Positions 1-10,479 of a stretch of DNA of 64,000 nt are shown piece by piece. The stretch comes from Atrina japonica (Eukaryota; Mollusca; Bivalvia; Pterioida; Pinnidae), in contig BROG01000400.1 of assembly GCA_030159075.1 (NCBI GenBank), positions 317,501-381,500 on the forward strand. Direction: 5' to 3'. The position numbers and the translations under genes are program-made. Under the pieces are notes generated by a model that saw nothing but the letters and a program-made list of their open reading frames with translations, was not told the DNA's origin and did no database searches. Each line of letters opens with the position of its first letter. Position 1 is the first letter of the stretch.

Positions 1-285
1 TTGAAACCCATTTTTCTTTTGATACAAAAATTGCATAGCAACAACAGACTTCAATAGCAACAGAATCATTGTCAATCATTCTACAGAAGGAATCTCGGTT
101 ATCTGTGTGGAGACAAAGAATAAGATAGATTTTAATAAAATAATTTCACTTAAGTAAAAACTTGACACTCTACAATAAATCAAATTCTGGTACATCTTTA
201 CCTACTTTCAATTTTCATAAATTTCATCAAAACAGGGTTTATCAATACACGTATAAGATATTTGCACCAGATGAGCTTTGGTGAG
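1..285. other. AT-rich stretch, nothing recognised
   Basis: I see no coding region, RNA gene or repeat structure here. Confidence 0.5.
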
Positions 286-289
286 AAAA

Positions 290-625
290 TGACTTAAAGA
301 TGGCTTGGACAAATAAAATCAACAAAGGGAAATAACTCTAAAATAGGTTTGGCGGGGCACAGATTTGTACAAGATACTCCACCTATATCAGATGTATATC
401 GGCATCTTTTATTGTTAACCAAGGTGATGAAAAGTTGTACAGACGAATAAAATCAACAAATGGAAATAACTCTAAAATAGGGTTGAAAGGGCACAGATTT
501 GTATGTAATACTCCATTTAAATTAGATGTATATCTGCATCAAATATTATTAACCTAGGTGAAGAAGTATTGTGGAGACCAATAAAATCAGTAAAGCAAAA
601 TAAATTTTAAAAATTATGTGTCACT
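290..625. repeat. Tandem repeat, about 134 bp unit, about 2.5 copies
   Basis: The phrase AATAAAATCAACAAA recurs at 312 and 446 and, diverged, at 580, which gives a 134-bp period. Each unit also carries 'ggaaataactctaaaatag', 'ggcacagatttgta' and 'agatgtatat'. The third copy decays after about 620. No reading frame is shared between units, so it looks like a non-coding minisatellite. Confidence 0.8.
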
Positions 626-829
626 GTATGAAAGATTTATAGGCCTACATGTACCTACACCATATATGGGAGCCTAATTATTGGAATGAGGGCTATTTGG
701 CCAGTACAAAGCTAAGGGACAGACGAAGGGAGGATGGACACAACACAAATCCCAATGACTGATTACACAGGTCTCTGTAAATAATTCAATGTTTTATTTA
801 TACGAATACACTTTTTATCTGCTTCAAAA

Positions 830-1000
830 GGGCTTCCATAGCCGAGTGGTTAGACCGTTGCACTTCCTCTCAGTGCAGGTTCGAGTCTGGAATTTAAGCT
901 GAATTTTGTGAGAAAGTTTGCCAGTTTATGCGGAAGGCTGGTGGTCTCTTCCCGGGTACATTGTAAATGGGTTCTCTCCTCCACCAAAAAAAAGTACTTT
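830..1000 (+). mobile_element. tRNA-derived SINE, family SINE1
   Basis: The head is tRNA-like: an A box (TAGCCGAGTGG) at about 839 and a B box (GGTTCGAGTCT) at about 878 form a pol III promoter. The body that follows ('gagaaagtttgccagttt', 'ggtggtctcttcccgggtac', 'gggttctctcctccacca') recurs in the other SINE1 copies of the window. The 3' part seen elsewhere (ending 'gagtatggcgtaaaac') is missing, so this copy is 3'-truncated. Confidence 0.85.
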
Positions 1001-1135
1001 AAAAAGTATAACAACTTTGAAAATATATCATTTTCAAAAACCTAGCACCAGAATCGGCATGTGGGAGAGGCCCATCCTTGCCCGGAAAATGTCCCGGAAT
1101 ATACCATCTATTCAACTACAATACCTAGGAATAGA

Positions 1136-1202
1136 AGAGTTTATTGTTGTTTATTGTTGTTTAACGTTCCACTCAAGAATCTTTCACTCATATGGAGACG
1201 TC
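1136..1202 (-). mobile_element. SINE2 3'-end fragment
   Basis: The reverse complement matches the 3' end of the SINE2 copy at 13.6-13.9 kb: 'gtctccatatgagtgaaag', 'attcttgagtgg', 'aacgttaaacaa'. A short TTATTGTTGT repeat takes the place of the A-rich tail. Confidence 0.75.
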
Positions 1203-1412
1203 ACGAGAGCGCATGGTATAATATACATTTATTCAGAAACATTTTATGTCATTTCTCTGAACTTTTGCTTTCCGAATGTATACTGGTGTTCAACCTGAAC
1301 ATGTCAGAGGTCGAAGTAATCTATTTTCTTTTTGGCAGAAAGCCTTTAGAATGAAAGTCTGCCTCTTTTTTCTCTGCAACCTGTTAAAACAATTTAACCT
1401 CCGCGATATGTT

Positions 1413-1751
1413 TTGAGGTTTAAAGCTTTGGCATTTTACTTGTTCTATCCATATCACCAGCCCTTTCAAACGGTACAACGACCTGATAGATTAGGTATCA
1501 TAACATCCCGAGAGACAATAGAATATGTACATTTATGTAATAGTAACGATCTGGACGATGAAATGCATTTCATTTTGTTATGCCCAGTGTATGAAGATAT
1601 CAGACGGCGCTGTATCAAGCCATGCTACATTACTCGACCATCTGTTTTTAAACTGGTTCAACTGCTTAGGTCCAGAAATACTAACATTAATCAATCTTGC
1701 AAAATATTTACACAGTTAAACGACAGTTGTTACTTGACAGAAAGTGACTGA
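1413..1751 (+). pseudogene. C-terminal end of a non-LTR retrotransposon (LINE) ORF
   Basis: The frame encodes the tail seen after the RT domain of many animal LINEs. It has a 'DDEMHFILLCPVYEDIRRR' segment (residues about 48-66), in which an acidic run, His and Cys precede a Y-x-D-I-R motif, followed by 'RPSVFKLVQLL'. In the family this is a Cys/His-rich domain at the end of the pol ORF. Residues before about 18 look unrelated, and no RT palm is present upstream, so this is a 5'-truncated insertion. The frame ends at a natural-looking stop at 1749. The downstream AT-rich stretch to about 1990 may be its 3' UTR. The LINE clade cannot be named from this piece. Confidence 0.65.
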
Positions 1752-1994
1752 TTTATTGTCACGAAATTGCAAACCTAATTTACTATATCAAGATTAAATA
1801 TTATTTATATTTAGTAATATATAGGTGATATTCTAATTTCAATTCAACATACATGTTTTTGTTGTACCCTCTGTTGTTAACGTTTTCCTTATATTGAGCA
1901 ATCATTCTACCCACATGCTGTATTGCAATTGGTTGAATAAAGAATTTGAATCTGCCCAAAATAACCTCAGTTGACATAATTTTTAAAATCAGTC

Positions 1995-2795
1995 TTAGAA
2001 AAGATGCTGGAATTACAAATAGACAATATAAAGTTCGGAGAAATGATCTTTCAACAAACTGTCGGCATTCCTGTGGGAACCAATTGTGTCCCTTTATTGT
2101 CTGACCTGTTCCTTTATTCATACGAAGCGGACATCATTCAGAAACTGCTGAATCAAAAGAAGAAAAAGCTAGCGGTGTCCTTTAATTTGACATTTAGATA
2201 TATCGACGACGTTTTGTCATTTAATAATGACAATTTTCATACATATGTCAATGCGATATTTCCCAGCGAAGTAGAAATTAAAGATACTACAGAATCAAAC
2301 TCACACGCTTCATACTTACACATCTTACTTACTATAGACACAGACGAGAAATTGGCAATTAAGCTATACGACAAACGCGACGATTTCGGCTTTACCATCG
2401 TAAATTTTCCATATTTAAGTGGTAATATCCCACAGTCACCTTCATTTGGAGTTTATATTTAACAAATGATCCTATATGCCAGGGCGTGTTCAACATATGA
2501 ACATTTCATATACAGGTGTAAACTAAACAAATTATTGACACAGGGATATCGTACACCGCGTTTGATGTCAACGTTCCGCAAATTTTGCGGTCGTATAATG
2601 TCCTTGTCAATGTTTGTAATTATGACTGTGGACTCACGGCGTGGGTGAGTGGTCGACAGGGGATGCTTACTCCTCCATGGCACCTGATCCCACATTTTGG
2701 TTTCCAGAGGTACGTGTTTGTCCATTTTTACCAGATTTGTATCTATATCCTGGACATCATAAAATTTAAACTTTGGTATCCGAGATTTTTTCTAT
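1995..2795 (+). pseudogene. Penelope-like RT, copy A1, 5'-truncated and broken
   Basis: The main frame (2004-2462) encodes the second half of an RT palm. 'FQQTVGIPVGTNC' is at residues about 16-28, and 'FRYIDDVLSFNN' carries the paired catalytic aspartates at about 64-75. The family's 'LYDKRDD' and 'NFPYLSGNIPQSPSFGVYI' follow. A TAA stop at 2460 falls where sister copies have serine. Reading then resumes with 'LYARACSTYEHFIYR', and a one-base loss near 2591 shifts the frame relative to the copy at 5.75 kb. The PLE-A 3' module follows (GTGGACTCACGGC... TTTGGTATCTGAGA). No GIY-YIG nuclease is visible. I assign it to Penelope-like elements from RT flavour only; another RT lineage is possible. 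Confidence 0.7.
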
Positions 2796-2933
2796 ATTAA
2801 CTGCCTAATATGTGGAGTACTTGAGATACAATATTAATGCTCCTATCGGCAATCTGCGATATCCTCGGTCAATTTTTGTTGTATAATTTGTTTCACTATG
2901 ATGCATTCTCCTTATACTTTTACCAGTAATTAA

Positions 2934-3012
2934 GCCTGTCAACCCTACAATTCACAATAGACTGTCCAAACGATAGGAAAGAGCATTCCATTGAGAAATT
3001 TAAGGGTGAGAG
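2934..3012 (-). mobile_element. piggyBac-type MITE, decayed copy
   Basis: It matches the 82-bp MITE family at 13039: 'caaccctaca', 'caatagactg', 'aaagagcattcca', 'gggtgaga'. It is preceded by TTAA at 2930. The terminal repeats are worn. Confidence 0.6.
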
Positions 3013-4013
3013 AATTCTTAAAACTGTCTTATGAAATGAGCGTTTTGCCCACCGTACGTTTGTTCTTCGAAACCACTGCACGAATTATCACGAAACCTTA
3101 AGGAAGCAAGTACTCATAGTCCTCTACCAAGTTTATACTTGAGGTCAGACTGACTCAAGAGTAGATTTAGAGTGGGTCAATATTTACCACATAGGATACC
3201 ACCTTTTGAAAACCTTCTCCTCTAGAAAACCGCTACATGAATTTTAAGATTTATTGCATCTTTGTTATCTACATGCATTATTCAAGTTTGTGTTTTTCGT
3301 GAAAATCGGGAAATTTATTTTTTTATTCGGGTTTTTACGTCTTTGCAGATTTTGTCATTTTTTCATTTCTTTGATTTCATCCCTGAAGAATTAGTTTATC
3401 AATTAGATGAAGAAATACTTTATAGAGTTTTGTTGGCATAACTTTTTTTTTTTAAAAATTCATCAATTTTATAGACTCCTAAAATGAAAGGCGAGCAATA
3501 TTTCTAACTCTCTGTTTGGTCTTTATTACCACTGAACATTTTAATAAAACCTGGTATGAATAAACTGTTTGAAGGTGTTGCTGTTTTTTACACACATCAT
3601 CATCATCATCATCATCAACAACAACATCTTACAGCATGTATACGTCATTTTGCAGTACAACAAATATTTCAAAATATAATACCAAACTTATAGTTTTACA
3701 AAAAAAAAAGAGGCCAAAACAAATATTCATGTAAATTAGCTAAATATACGTATGTTGCAAATACCGTACACTTCAAAAAGAAACCAATCTTAGTAAAATA
3801 TTTGCGAACGTCGAGCATACTGGAAATCATGTTTCACAAATATAAACATATTTTTTAAGTTTTAACTTTGAGGAAAAAATCAAGTTATTTAAACAATAAA
3901 AACAATATACCACCCCATATCTTCGAATTTGTCGTTGCTGATATCAGATATTATACAGAAATATATAATATATATTATCAAACTAGGAATTTTTATTGAA
4001 TGTCAAAACAACT
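3013..4013. other. Unassigned AT-rich DNA with a CAT/CAA microsatellite
   Basis: The only structure seen is a short (CAT)n-(CAA)n run at about 3594-3625. No coding signal. Confidence 0.5.
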
Positions 4014-4115
4014 GTGGTTTCCAGAGGTCCGTGTTTGTCCGTTTTTACCGAATTTGTATCAATGTCCTGGACATTCTATTGATTTATACTTTGGTATCTG
4101 AGATTTTTTTTATAT
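4014..4115 (+). mobile_element. PLE-A 3' tail fragment (A6)
   Basis: It matches the last about 100 bp of PLE-A: 'tggtttccagaggtccgtg', 'cctggacat', 'tttggtatctgagattttt'. It is a 5'-truncated insertion with no coding part. Confidence 0.8.
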
Positions 4116-4194
4116 TTGTGTATGTGTGTGAGAATGTTTGTGTGTAAAGAAAAGGGGGAAAATAAGTATATGTGTGTACAAAAGCAGATATAAA

Positions 4195-4278
4195 CTCTTT
4201 CAACCCACCAGACAACAATAGACTGGTCTGAAATAATAGAAAAAAAGCATACCACTTAGATATTCAGGGGTGAAAAGT
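4195..4278 (-). mobile_element. piggyBac-type MITE copy
   Basis: Ends are CTCTTTCAACCC and GGGGTGAAAAG, with family internal motifs 'caatagactggtctgaa' and 'agcataccacttagatatt'. Confidence 0.7.
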
Positions 4279-4282
4279 TTAA

Positions 4283-5565
4283 AAAGAAATACGTACATGT
4301 ATTATCAAATATGTAATCTTTATGAACGTCTCTGCAACTCATTCTGCACAGTGGACTTGACATATTTTTGTTATTTATTTATAGGTACCCATATGTTCTC
4401 TTATACACTAACGCAATAAAGACTATGTATGTCTTCCATAAATTCCAATCAAAAAAGTCATAAAGTTTGTGTAAGTCGTCTTTTTCACACAAGCGTTGAA
4501 TTATAGGATATACAAAACTTCCAAAACCACAAAAAAAATGTATTGATACTTGGACAAATTTCATTATTAGCTAGTGTAATTCAATTAAATTGCAGGGTAA
4601 CAAATTTCATTTATTTATTAAATTACTTAAAGAATCGGCCTATGTGCTTAGTTGCTATAGCAACAGTTGTAAAATCGAAAGCTGTAAACCACATGTACTT
4701 TAGATATTACCGCGTGCATGCTTTTAAAGTTATTTATTTGTATGGAGTTTTTTTTGTTACCTAGTTATTTTAATGGTAATCATGCCATATCGGTGAACGT
4801 CGGGTTTAGACTTTTAGATTCTTAATATCGCAATCAATAATGCAAATATCATTTTACTTTATCTACTAGAAAAACATCATTTACTCCACCATGGCAACTG
4901 ACACAACCACTTGGTTTTAAATAAATGTTCGCCCCATGTTCAGTAGTTTTCTTTCTTTTTCTCTTGGGGTTTTAACGGTTAACATACTAATTAGTTGTAT
5001 AAAATGCAGACAAACACATTTTAGATTAATAATGAGGTAAATGCATTCAGGATGAAATATAAAATATGAATCATAATTTTTTTTTTTTTTACAAATGAAT
5101 GTCATTCAATGTTAATGTTTTACGAATTTTAATTAACCACGAACAGTTGTATATGGAATTCTAAGAAATCATGAAATGTACTTAATATCATAAAAATCGA
5201 TTTGACGGTAGGTGTCAGTTTCCATTGCAATAGGAGAAAAAGAAAAAGTCCACGGGCATTCTTCAAGTAAACCATCAACTCTCTCTTCATGTAAAACTGA
5301 CTTAGTCTCTAGCTAGGTCCTAAATCACTTGGAGGTAAAGGACACCTTAGTTAAATGTTCTTACCACTAGAACAAAGAGGCCGCCAGGGAAGATACAAAT
5401 CAACCTATGAAGTATCAATGACCGTTATAGATATGCTTGTCAATGGTTAACTTGTGCTCTTATGTCATTTTACTCTTTTTGCACACTTGTATTTATATCA
5501 ACATTAAACTTCATAACGGGGAAAATATTTTTAAAACGCACCACCAAAGGCCTCAGTGAGTCTTA
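4283..5565. other. Unassigned AT-rich DNA
   Basis: I find no repeat family or coding signal. The short palindrome GTTGCTATAGCAAC lies near 4650. Confidence 0.45.
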
Positions 5566-5567
5566 TG

Positions 5568-5657
<90 letters not shown>
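5568..5657. repeat. (CA)n microsatellite
   Basis: About 90 bp of uninterrupted CA dinucleotide. The apparent Thr-His and Cys-Val reading frames over it are artefacts. Confidence 0.98.
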
Positions 5658-5659
<2 letters not shown>

Positions 5660-5689
5660 CTGAATATGCAAAAGTCACTTTTCGTTGCT

Positions 5690-6027
5690 GAAAATATTGG
5701 TAAGTTATTATCAAAGGGATATCGAAAATCGTGTTTGATGCCAACGTTCTGCAAATTTTGCGGTCGGTATAATGTCCTTGTCAATGTTTGTAATTATGTT
5801 GGGTTGCCTGGTCAATAGCGGTTGTTCAGTCGTCACTTATTTCATTTGAATTTGACTGTGGACTCGCGACGCGTGTGACCGGTCAAAAGGGGATGCTTAC
5901 CACTCCATGGCACTTGATCCAGCCTCTGGATTTCAAGAGGTCGAGTTTGTCAAATGTTCACAAGGCTTGTATATGTGTCTCCTGGATATTCCAAAGATGT
6001 ATACTATAGTATCTGTGATTTTATACA
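5690..6027 (+). pseudogene. PLE-A copy A2: ORF tail plus 3' module
   Basis: It encodes the end of the Penelope-like ORF ('LLSKGYRKSCLMPTFCKFCG', 'RYNVLVNVCNYV', about 5698-5800). The shared 3' module follows: 'gtggactcgcgacg', 'ggggatgcttaccactccat', 'cctggatattcc', 'tagtatctgtgattt'. About 70 bases ('gttgggttgcc...catttgaat') separate the ORF tail from the module here and are missing in A1. The RT domain is absent. Confidence 0.75.
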
Positions 6028-6059
6028 TAAATGAAGCCCGTTCCTGTTGCGTGCCAAGT

Positions 6060-6440
6060 GTTTTTCAGAAATGTCAATTTTATAACTTTGGTATTATGTT
6101 AATAAAAAATATAGCCACTACATTGATGCCACTTTATGATGGACCGTTTGAGTTTCCGAGGATATACATAACCCTAAGACCTGGTATTTCGGTACCAGCG
6201 GATAATCTTATACTAAAGTAATATTTGGCACTGATAACACCATTTACATTCTAAATTATTCAAAAGCTAAGATAGTCATCTTTTTACAGTGGTTAATCTT
6301 AGACGGATTTGGCTATGTATTTAGATTTATTATTTTGCCTTGTATTATACCACTTTCCCTCTAAAAAAATATTTAAGCTCAACCGATGAAGTCTAATTGA
6401 CAGAACCGACTTTGGTATTATGCTTATAATATTTGAAATT
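6060..6440 (+). mobile_element. R1 dispersed element with head-to-tail junction and decayed hammerhead
   Basis: The R1 end motif 'aactttggtattatg' at 6084 is joined directly to an R1 start ('atagccac', 'gaccgtttgagt', 'ggtaccag..gataatctta'). That copy runs to another end motif at about 6409, so two units lie head to tail. The hammerhead-like segment at 6371-6405 reads GCTCAA, CCGATGA (consensus CTGATGA), AGTCTAATTGACA, GAACC. The loop, GTC and second stem I strand are deleted, so this copy cannot fold as a ribozyme. Confidence 0.7.
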
Positions 6441-6445
6441 TCAAC

Positions 6446-7638
6446 GGATGACGGTACTTCTACTCTGTAGATCTAATTCTACAGCTATCGACTTCCGAGA
6501 AAGGTTTGGTTGTGTTTGTGGTAAACTGAAGATGGGATTGCGACTTTACAGCGTACGTGAGACACTTTAGAATATTTACGACGCTGACATGAGTCGCTAC
6601 ATAGATATATTCTCATTCTAGAGATTTTGTGAATCATATTTCCCTTTCTTTTTGAAAAAAACCAGATTTGTGGGGTATCAGATGAAACAAACAAATAAAC
6701 AATAGTCGTATCTGTTTAAAACAAAAAAACTACAGGAATTGTTTTAAGTGCAGTTACATGTTCCAGCTAATATGTTGCACTAGATTTTGTCGAAGGGATA
6801 GATGGTCTAAACTTTATTGAAATAAACACTCACATCAATCATCGTCATCTGTACATTAACTCCTTTCTTTTTACATGTCACTTGTTTTGTGCTAATGCTG
6901 TTCTTAGGTTCATGTCGCAATGAATAAGAAATCAACCATATGGATTGAACTTTGAATGATCCTTATAGTCAAGACAAAAACCTGGATAAGACGGATGGAT
7001 GAATTGGAAGTAACTTGCAGGGATTGGGCATGTAAATAAATCATACTGATAAGCCGGAAATTCAATTACAATGGTTCATAGAATACCCATCAAAACCTAT
7101 AACAGCTTTAAATGCTATAGATATTGAGGCGTAGGAAAATATATTGACTTGTATGGCTCTATGTACGCACTTTGTATAGCAAAGAAAAAATAATCAATAA
7201 AATTCTAAATACATGTGTTAAACTATTAACAAATTTACATTAGATATTTGAAAATTAGAAATAATTTAAGTTGCTTTCAATACCACTAAGGAATTTTATT
7301 TCTGAATAATTAGAACGATGGCGTTGTATAATTTGAAAATATAATGATGTATCATAGCTGATTAAAAGTTTTAATTTTTCAAAATTGGGAATAAAAATGT
7401 AATTGTTAAACATCTAAATGAATGAGTAAAGAAATATTGTGTATACAGAAATAGATTTAACATCAATTGCAATTGCTAATAGACCTGTCACTCGTTAACG
7501 ATTTCTTTAACTTCTGTCGACCTATGAAACATTTATCAAACATTCATAAAACGTTGGCATACGTCAAACTTTCGCTGTAATTTCGGTCATTCCCAAGTAA
7601 TATGTAGGAAAGTGTCTTAACACAATCGTATAACGTAC
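6446..7638. other. Unassigned AT-rich DNA
   Basis: No coding or repeat structure recognised before the minisatellite. Confidence 0.45.
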
Positions 7639-7639
7639 C

Positions 7640-8040
7640 TACAACTTACTCACGCGTATGCGGAACGTCTGGCTCATACGCTGACGTATTTCAACTTACG
7701 TCAGCATACGCTGACGTATTTCAACTTATGTCAGCATAAGCTGACGTATTTCAACTTATGTCAGCATACGCTTACGTATTACAACTTATGTAAGCATACG
7801 CTGACTTATTTCAACTTATGTCAGCATACGCTGTCGTGTTTCAACTTATGTCAGCATAAGCTGACGTATTTCAACTTATGTCAGCATACGCTTACGTATT
7901 ACAACTTATGTCAGCATACGCTGATGTATTTCAACTTATGTCAGCATACGCTAACGCATTTCAACTTATGTCAGCATACGCTGACGCATTTCAACTTATG
8001 TCAGCATACGCTGATGTATTTCAACTTATGTCTGCGTATA
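7640..8040. repeat. 30-bp hairpin minisatellite, about 13 copies
   Basis: The unit is about 'tcagcatacgctgacgtatt' followed by 'tcaacttatg', repeated with a strict 30-bp period from about 7650 to 8035. Each unit holds an inverted repeat, GTCAGC-ATAC-GCTGAC. Because 30 is a multiple of three, reading frames stay open and give 10-residue repeats (for example 'MSAYADVFQL') in the frame from 7878. Unit variants differ at a few positions (ctgacgt, cttacgt, ctgatgt, ctaacgc). I regard the frames as a by-product of period and composition, not a gene. Confidence 0.92.
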
Positions 8041-8494
8041 CCAGCGTGTCGTTATATTACACAAAACTTACTTACAACTTATCTGAAGTATGCCAGCGTA
8101 TTAACATAATTTTTCATTTATCGGTAATCGCCGGATAAATCGTCAATGTGTGACAGGGACTTAAATGACGTAAAATAATTAGGCCCTAAGTTATATATCT
8201 CGTTCTCATTTTGAAAATAATTCATAACTATATTGAATGCAAGAAATGTTTATTCTTGAAATAATAATGTCACATACATTGACAATGGTACCATCAACGC
8301 TGCTAAAGACATTAACAAAATGAGCTAAAATATAGGAAAATAATATGTTCAATTGTGGAAGCAATCGGTGTGAAATAGGGCTGCTAAAATCAATTTTACG
8401 AAAGGTACATATGGGTCAATATTTGGTCTTACATATAATGACACAGTATATTAAAAACAAATTATTTTCAATTTCATTTTTAATTAGATAAATA
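8041..8494. other. Unassigned DNA
   Basis: I see nothing recognisable. Confidence 0.45.
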
Positions 8495-8720
8495 CTATTT
8501 CTAAACTACTCTAAAGCTAAGAGCTAAGTGGTTAATCTTAGACGGTGGTTACTCTTGTGTGATTCTATTTTTTATTTAAGACCTCAACATCTATTTCAAA
8601 TTCGAGGTCAATTGATGAAGTCGTATTAAGAGAAACGATAAATTGAGCATTTGTTTTGACCTTTTTTTCGCAAAACTACAACTTCGGTATTGTGTTGATA
8701 ATATTTATATATTTATATAA
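8495..8720 (+). mobile_element. R1 dispersed element, 5'-truncated
   Basis: It matches R1 from 'gtggttaatcttagacgg' to 'ttcggtattgtg..ataatattt'. The hammerhead-like segment at about 8604-8650 reads GGTCAA, TTGATGA, AGTCGTATTAAGA, GAAAC, GATA, AAT, TGAGC. The first core C and the GTC cleavage triplet are lost. Confidence 0.7.
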
Positions 8721-8724
8721 GTAG

Positions 8725-9122
8725 TGTCCCTCAAAATAAATAAAACGGGAAGAAACTGATTGTTTACGTTGCTTTTACATCAATGTTATTTGTATTTTCG
8801 TGGAGAAAAACAGAATTAATCATCAGAATTTAAAATAAATCAATTAAAACAGACACAGATTTGTAAATTGTAATTGTAAAAATACGATATGATTATCCTC
8901 CAAGATGTGTTTTTGAATTTCTGGGATTGTTGTTGTTTAGTTGAATCTCTCTTGTTTAAAATAGTGCGTTTGCTTCCTCTTCTAGAGCGAACGATGATCC
9001 AGAAACATACTGACAATAGATTTCGGTTCGATTTCTATGATAGCACATTTAAAATCGAAAAAAACATCATGCATAGCAAACAGAATGCAAAAGCAGCAAG
9101 ATCAGCAAAAATATTCTCTACA
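8725..9122. other. Unassigned AT-rich DNA
   Basis: Nothing recognised. Confidence 0.4.
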
Positions 9123-9123
9123 G

Positions 9124-9125
<2 letters not shown>

Positions 9126-9204
<79 letters not shown>
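9126..9204. repeat. (TA)n microsatellite
   Basis: About 80 bp of perfect TA dinucleotide. Confidence 0.98.
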
Positions 9205-9208
<4 letters not shown>

Positions 9209-9559
9209 TATTACTAACAATTCCTTTCTCATTCATCATAATACATGTAATATTACAGTTTTCATTGTATTCCTGAGATATCTTTTAACCGTATTTATGA
9301 AAAATACGATAAAAAGCAATAAATAAAAAGTGTTTACAAAGAATGCATATCTGAGCGAAATTCGCATCGATCTTTTCGCGCCTTTTACATTTTATTACGT
9401 CATGACGCTATCCGCTATCATTTTGTTAGTCGTACGTCTCGTCAAGGCCATTTATCTCAAAGGAGTCGTCTCTAGCGTATGGTGATTTGTAACGATTATG
9501 ATTTTTGCTATAAGAAGTATGACATCGTCATAAATGACTTAAAGGGACATTTCGATTTT

Positions 9560-9740
9560 GTCATATTTCATTACTTGTAGATGATGTACAATAACAAATA
9601 AGAGATATACACAGGCGTAGAAAAATTATATCCCTATATATTTTGTGGAATTAAGGTCAGCTCCAGTACGGTATTCATATACAAATAGTAAGGTTGACTT
9701 AATCTATTGCAATTTAACAAGATCCAAACCTGGGTTTCTG
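9560..9740 (+). mobile_element. R2 inverted-repeat element, partial
   Basis: It contains the R2 left arm ('gatgtacaataacaaataag', 'atatacacagg', 'cctatatattttgtgg') and centre ('gtattcatatacaaatagta', 'aaacctgggtttctgaagca'). It stops before the right arm. Confidence 0.75.
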
Positions 9741-10206
9741 AAGCAATTTAATTTAAAAAAAAATGTTTGTCTTTATCTCTAGTTTGTTATTGAAATTCAA
9801 AAAGGACAAACATTTTTTTTTTAGAAAAAACCCCACAGATAATGCTCCTTTAAGATTAAATCTGTTTCATCTGTCTTATCTCAAACATCCTGTATATTTA
9901 CATCTTCTCTCAAGAGTTTTAGAGAGGAAATGTCGTTATATGTTAAAAAACTAGATTCGAACCGAAAGTTGAACTCGGGTTTCAAACTTGAATATCCGAG
10001 AGTTTTTTTTTCTAACATTAAGCAACGCAACGAACAGTCCAAACGTTTGATAAGACAAGAATTGTTGAACTTGTTTCAGACAAAGTGATATAAACGATAT
10101 AAAGTATTTGCTGTTTAGAGATTGTGACTAGAATTTATATCGAGCGCTAAAGGCAACATTTTGTATAATCTACGTTCTAGTCAAGTTATTGACATTGACA
10201 AACACA

Positions 10207-10465
10207 GCGTGGACCATAGCCGAGTGGTTAGAGCATCTCGCTTTTTATCATGAAGTATCTCATTTCTGACCAGCACAGACTCGATGCCCACTGGAACCTA
10301 AGCTGATATTTTTGAGAAAGTTTGCCTGTTTTCTTGCAATAGGCCGGTGGTCTCTTCCCGGGTACATTTTAACCGGGTTCTCTCCTCCACCATTTCAAAC
10401 TGGCCGCAACCATAAAACTGAAAAATTGTTGAGTATGGCGTAAAACAACATTCAAAATTCAAATG
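10207..10465 (+). mobile_element. SINE1, full length, with target-site duplication
   Basis: The tRNA-like head (TAGCCGAGTGGTTAGAGCA; worn B box 'agactcgatgccc') is followed by the SINE1 body and the 3' end 'gagtatggcgtaaaac'. It is flanked by a perfect 14-bp direct repeat, CATTGACAAACACA, at 10193-10206 and 10466-10479. This marks LINE-type target-primed insertion and sets both borders. Confidence 0.92.
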
Positions 10466-10479
10466 CATTGACAAACACA

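Noticed and set aside
5462..5818. 118-residue frame with a Thr-His run
   Set aside because: It is driven by the CA microsatellite; the only meaningful part is the PLE-A tail at its end.
7650..8040. CRISPR array
   Set aside because: Repeats are contiguous with no unique spacers, and the surroundings are eukaryotic.
7878..8138. Possible gene with 10-residue repeats (MSAYADVFQL)
   Set aside because: Period 30 keeps frames open by arithmetic; two frames are open at once and there is no domain, signal or splice context.
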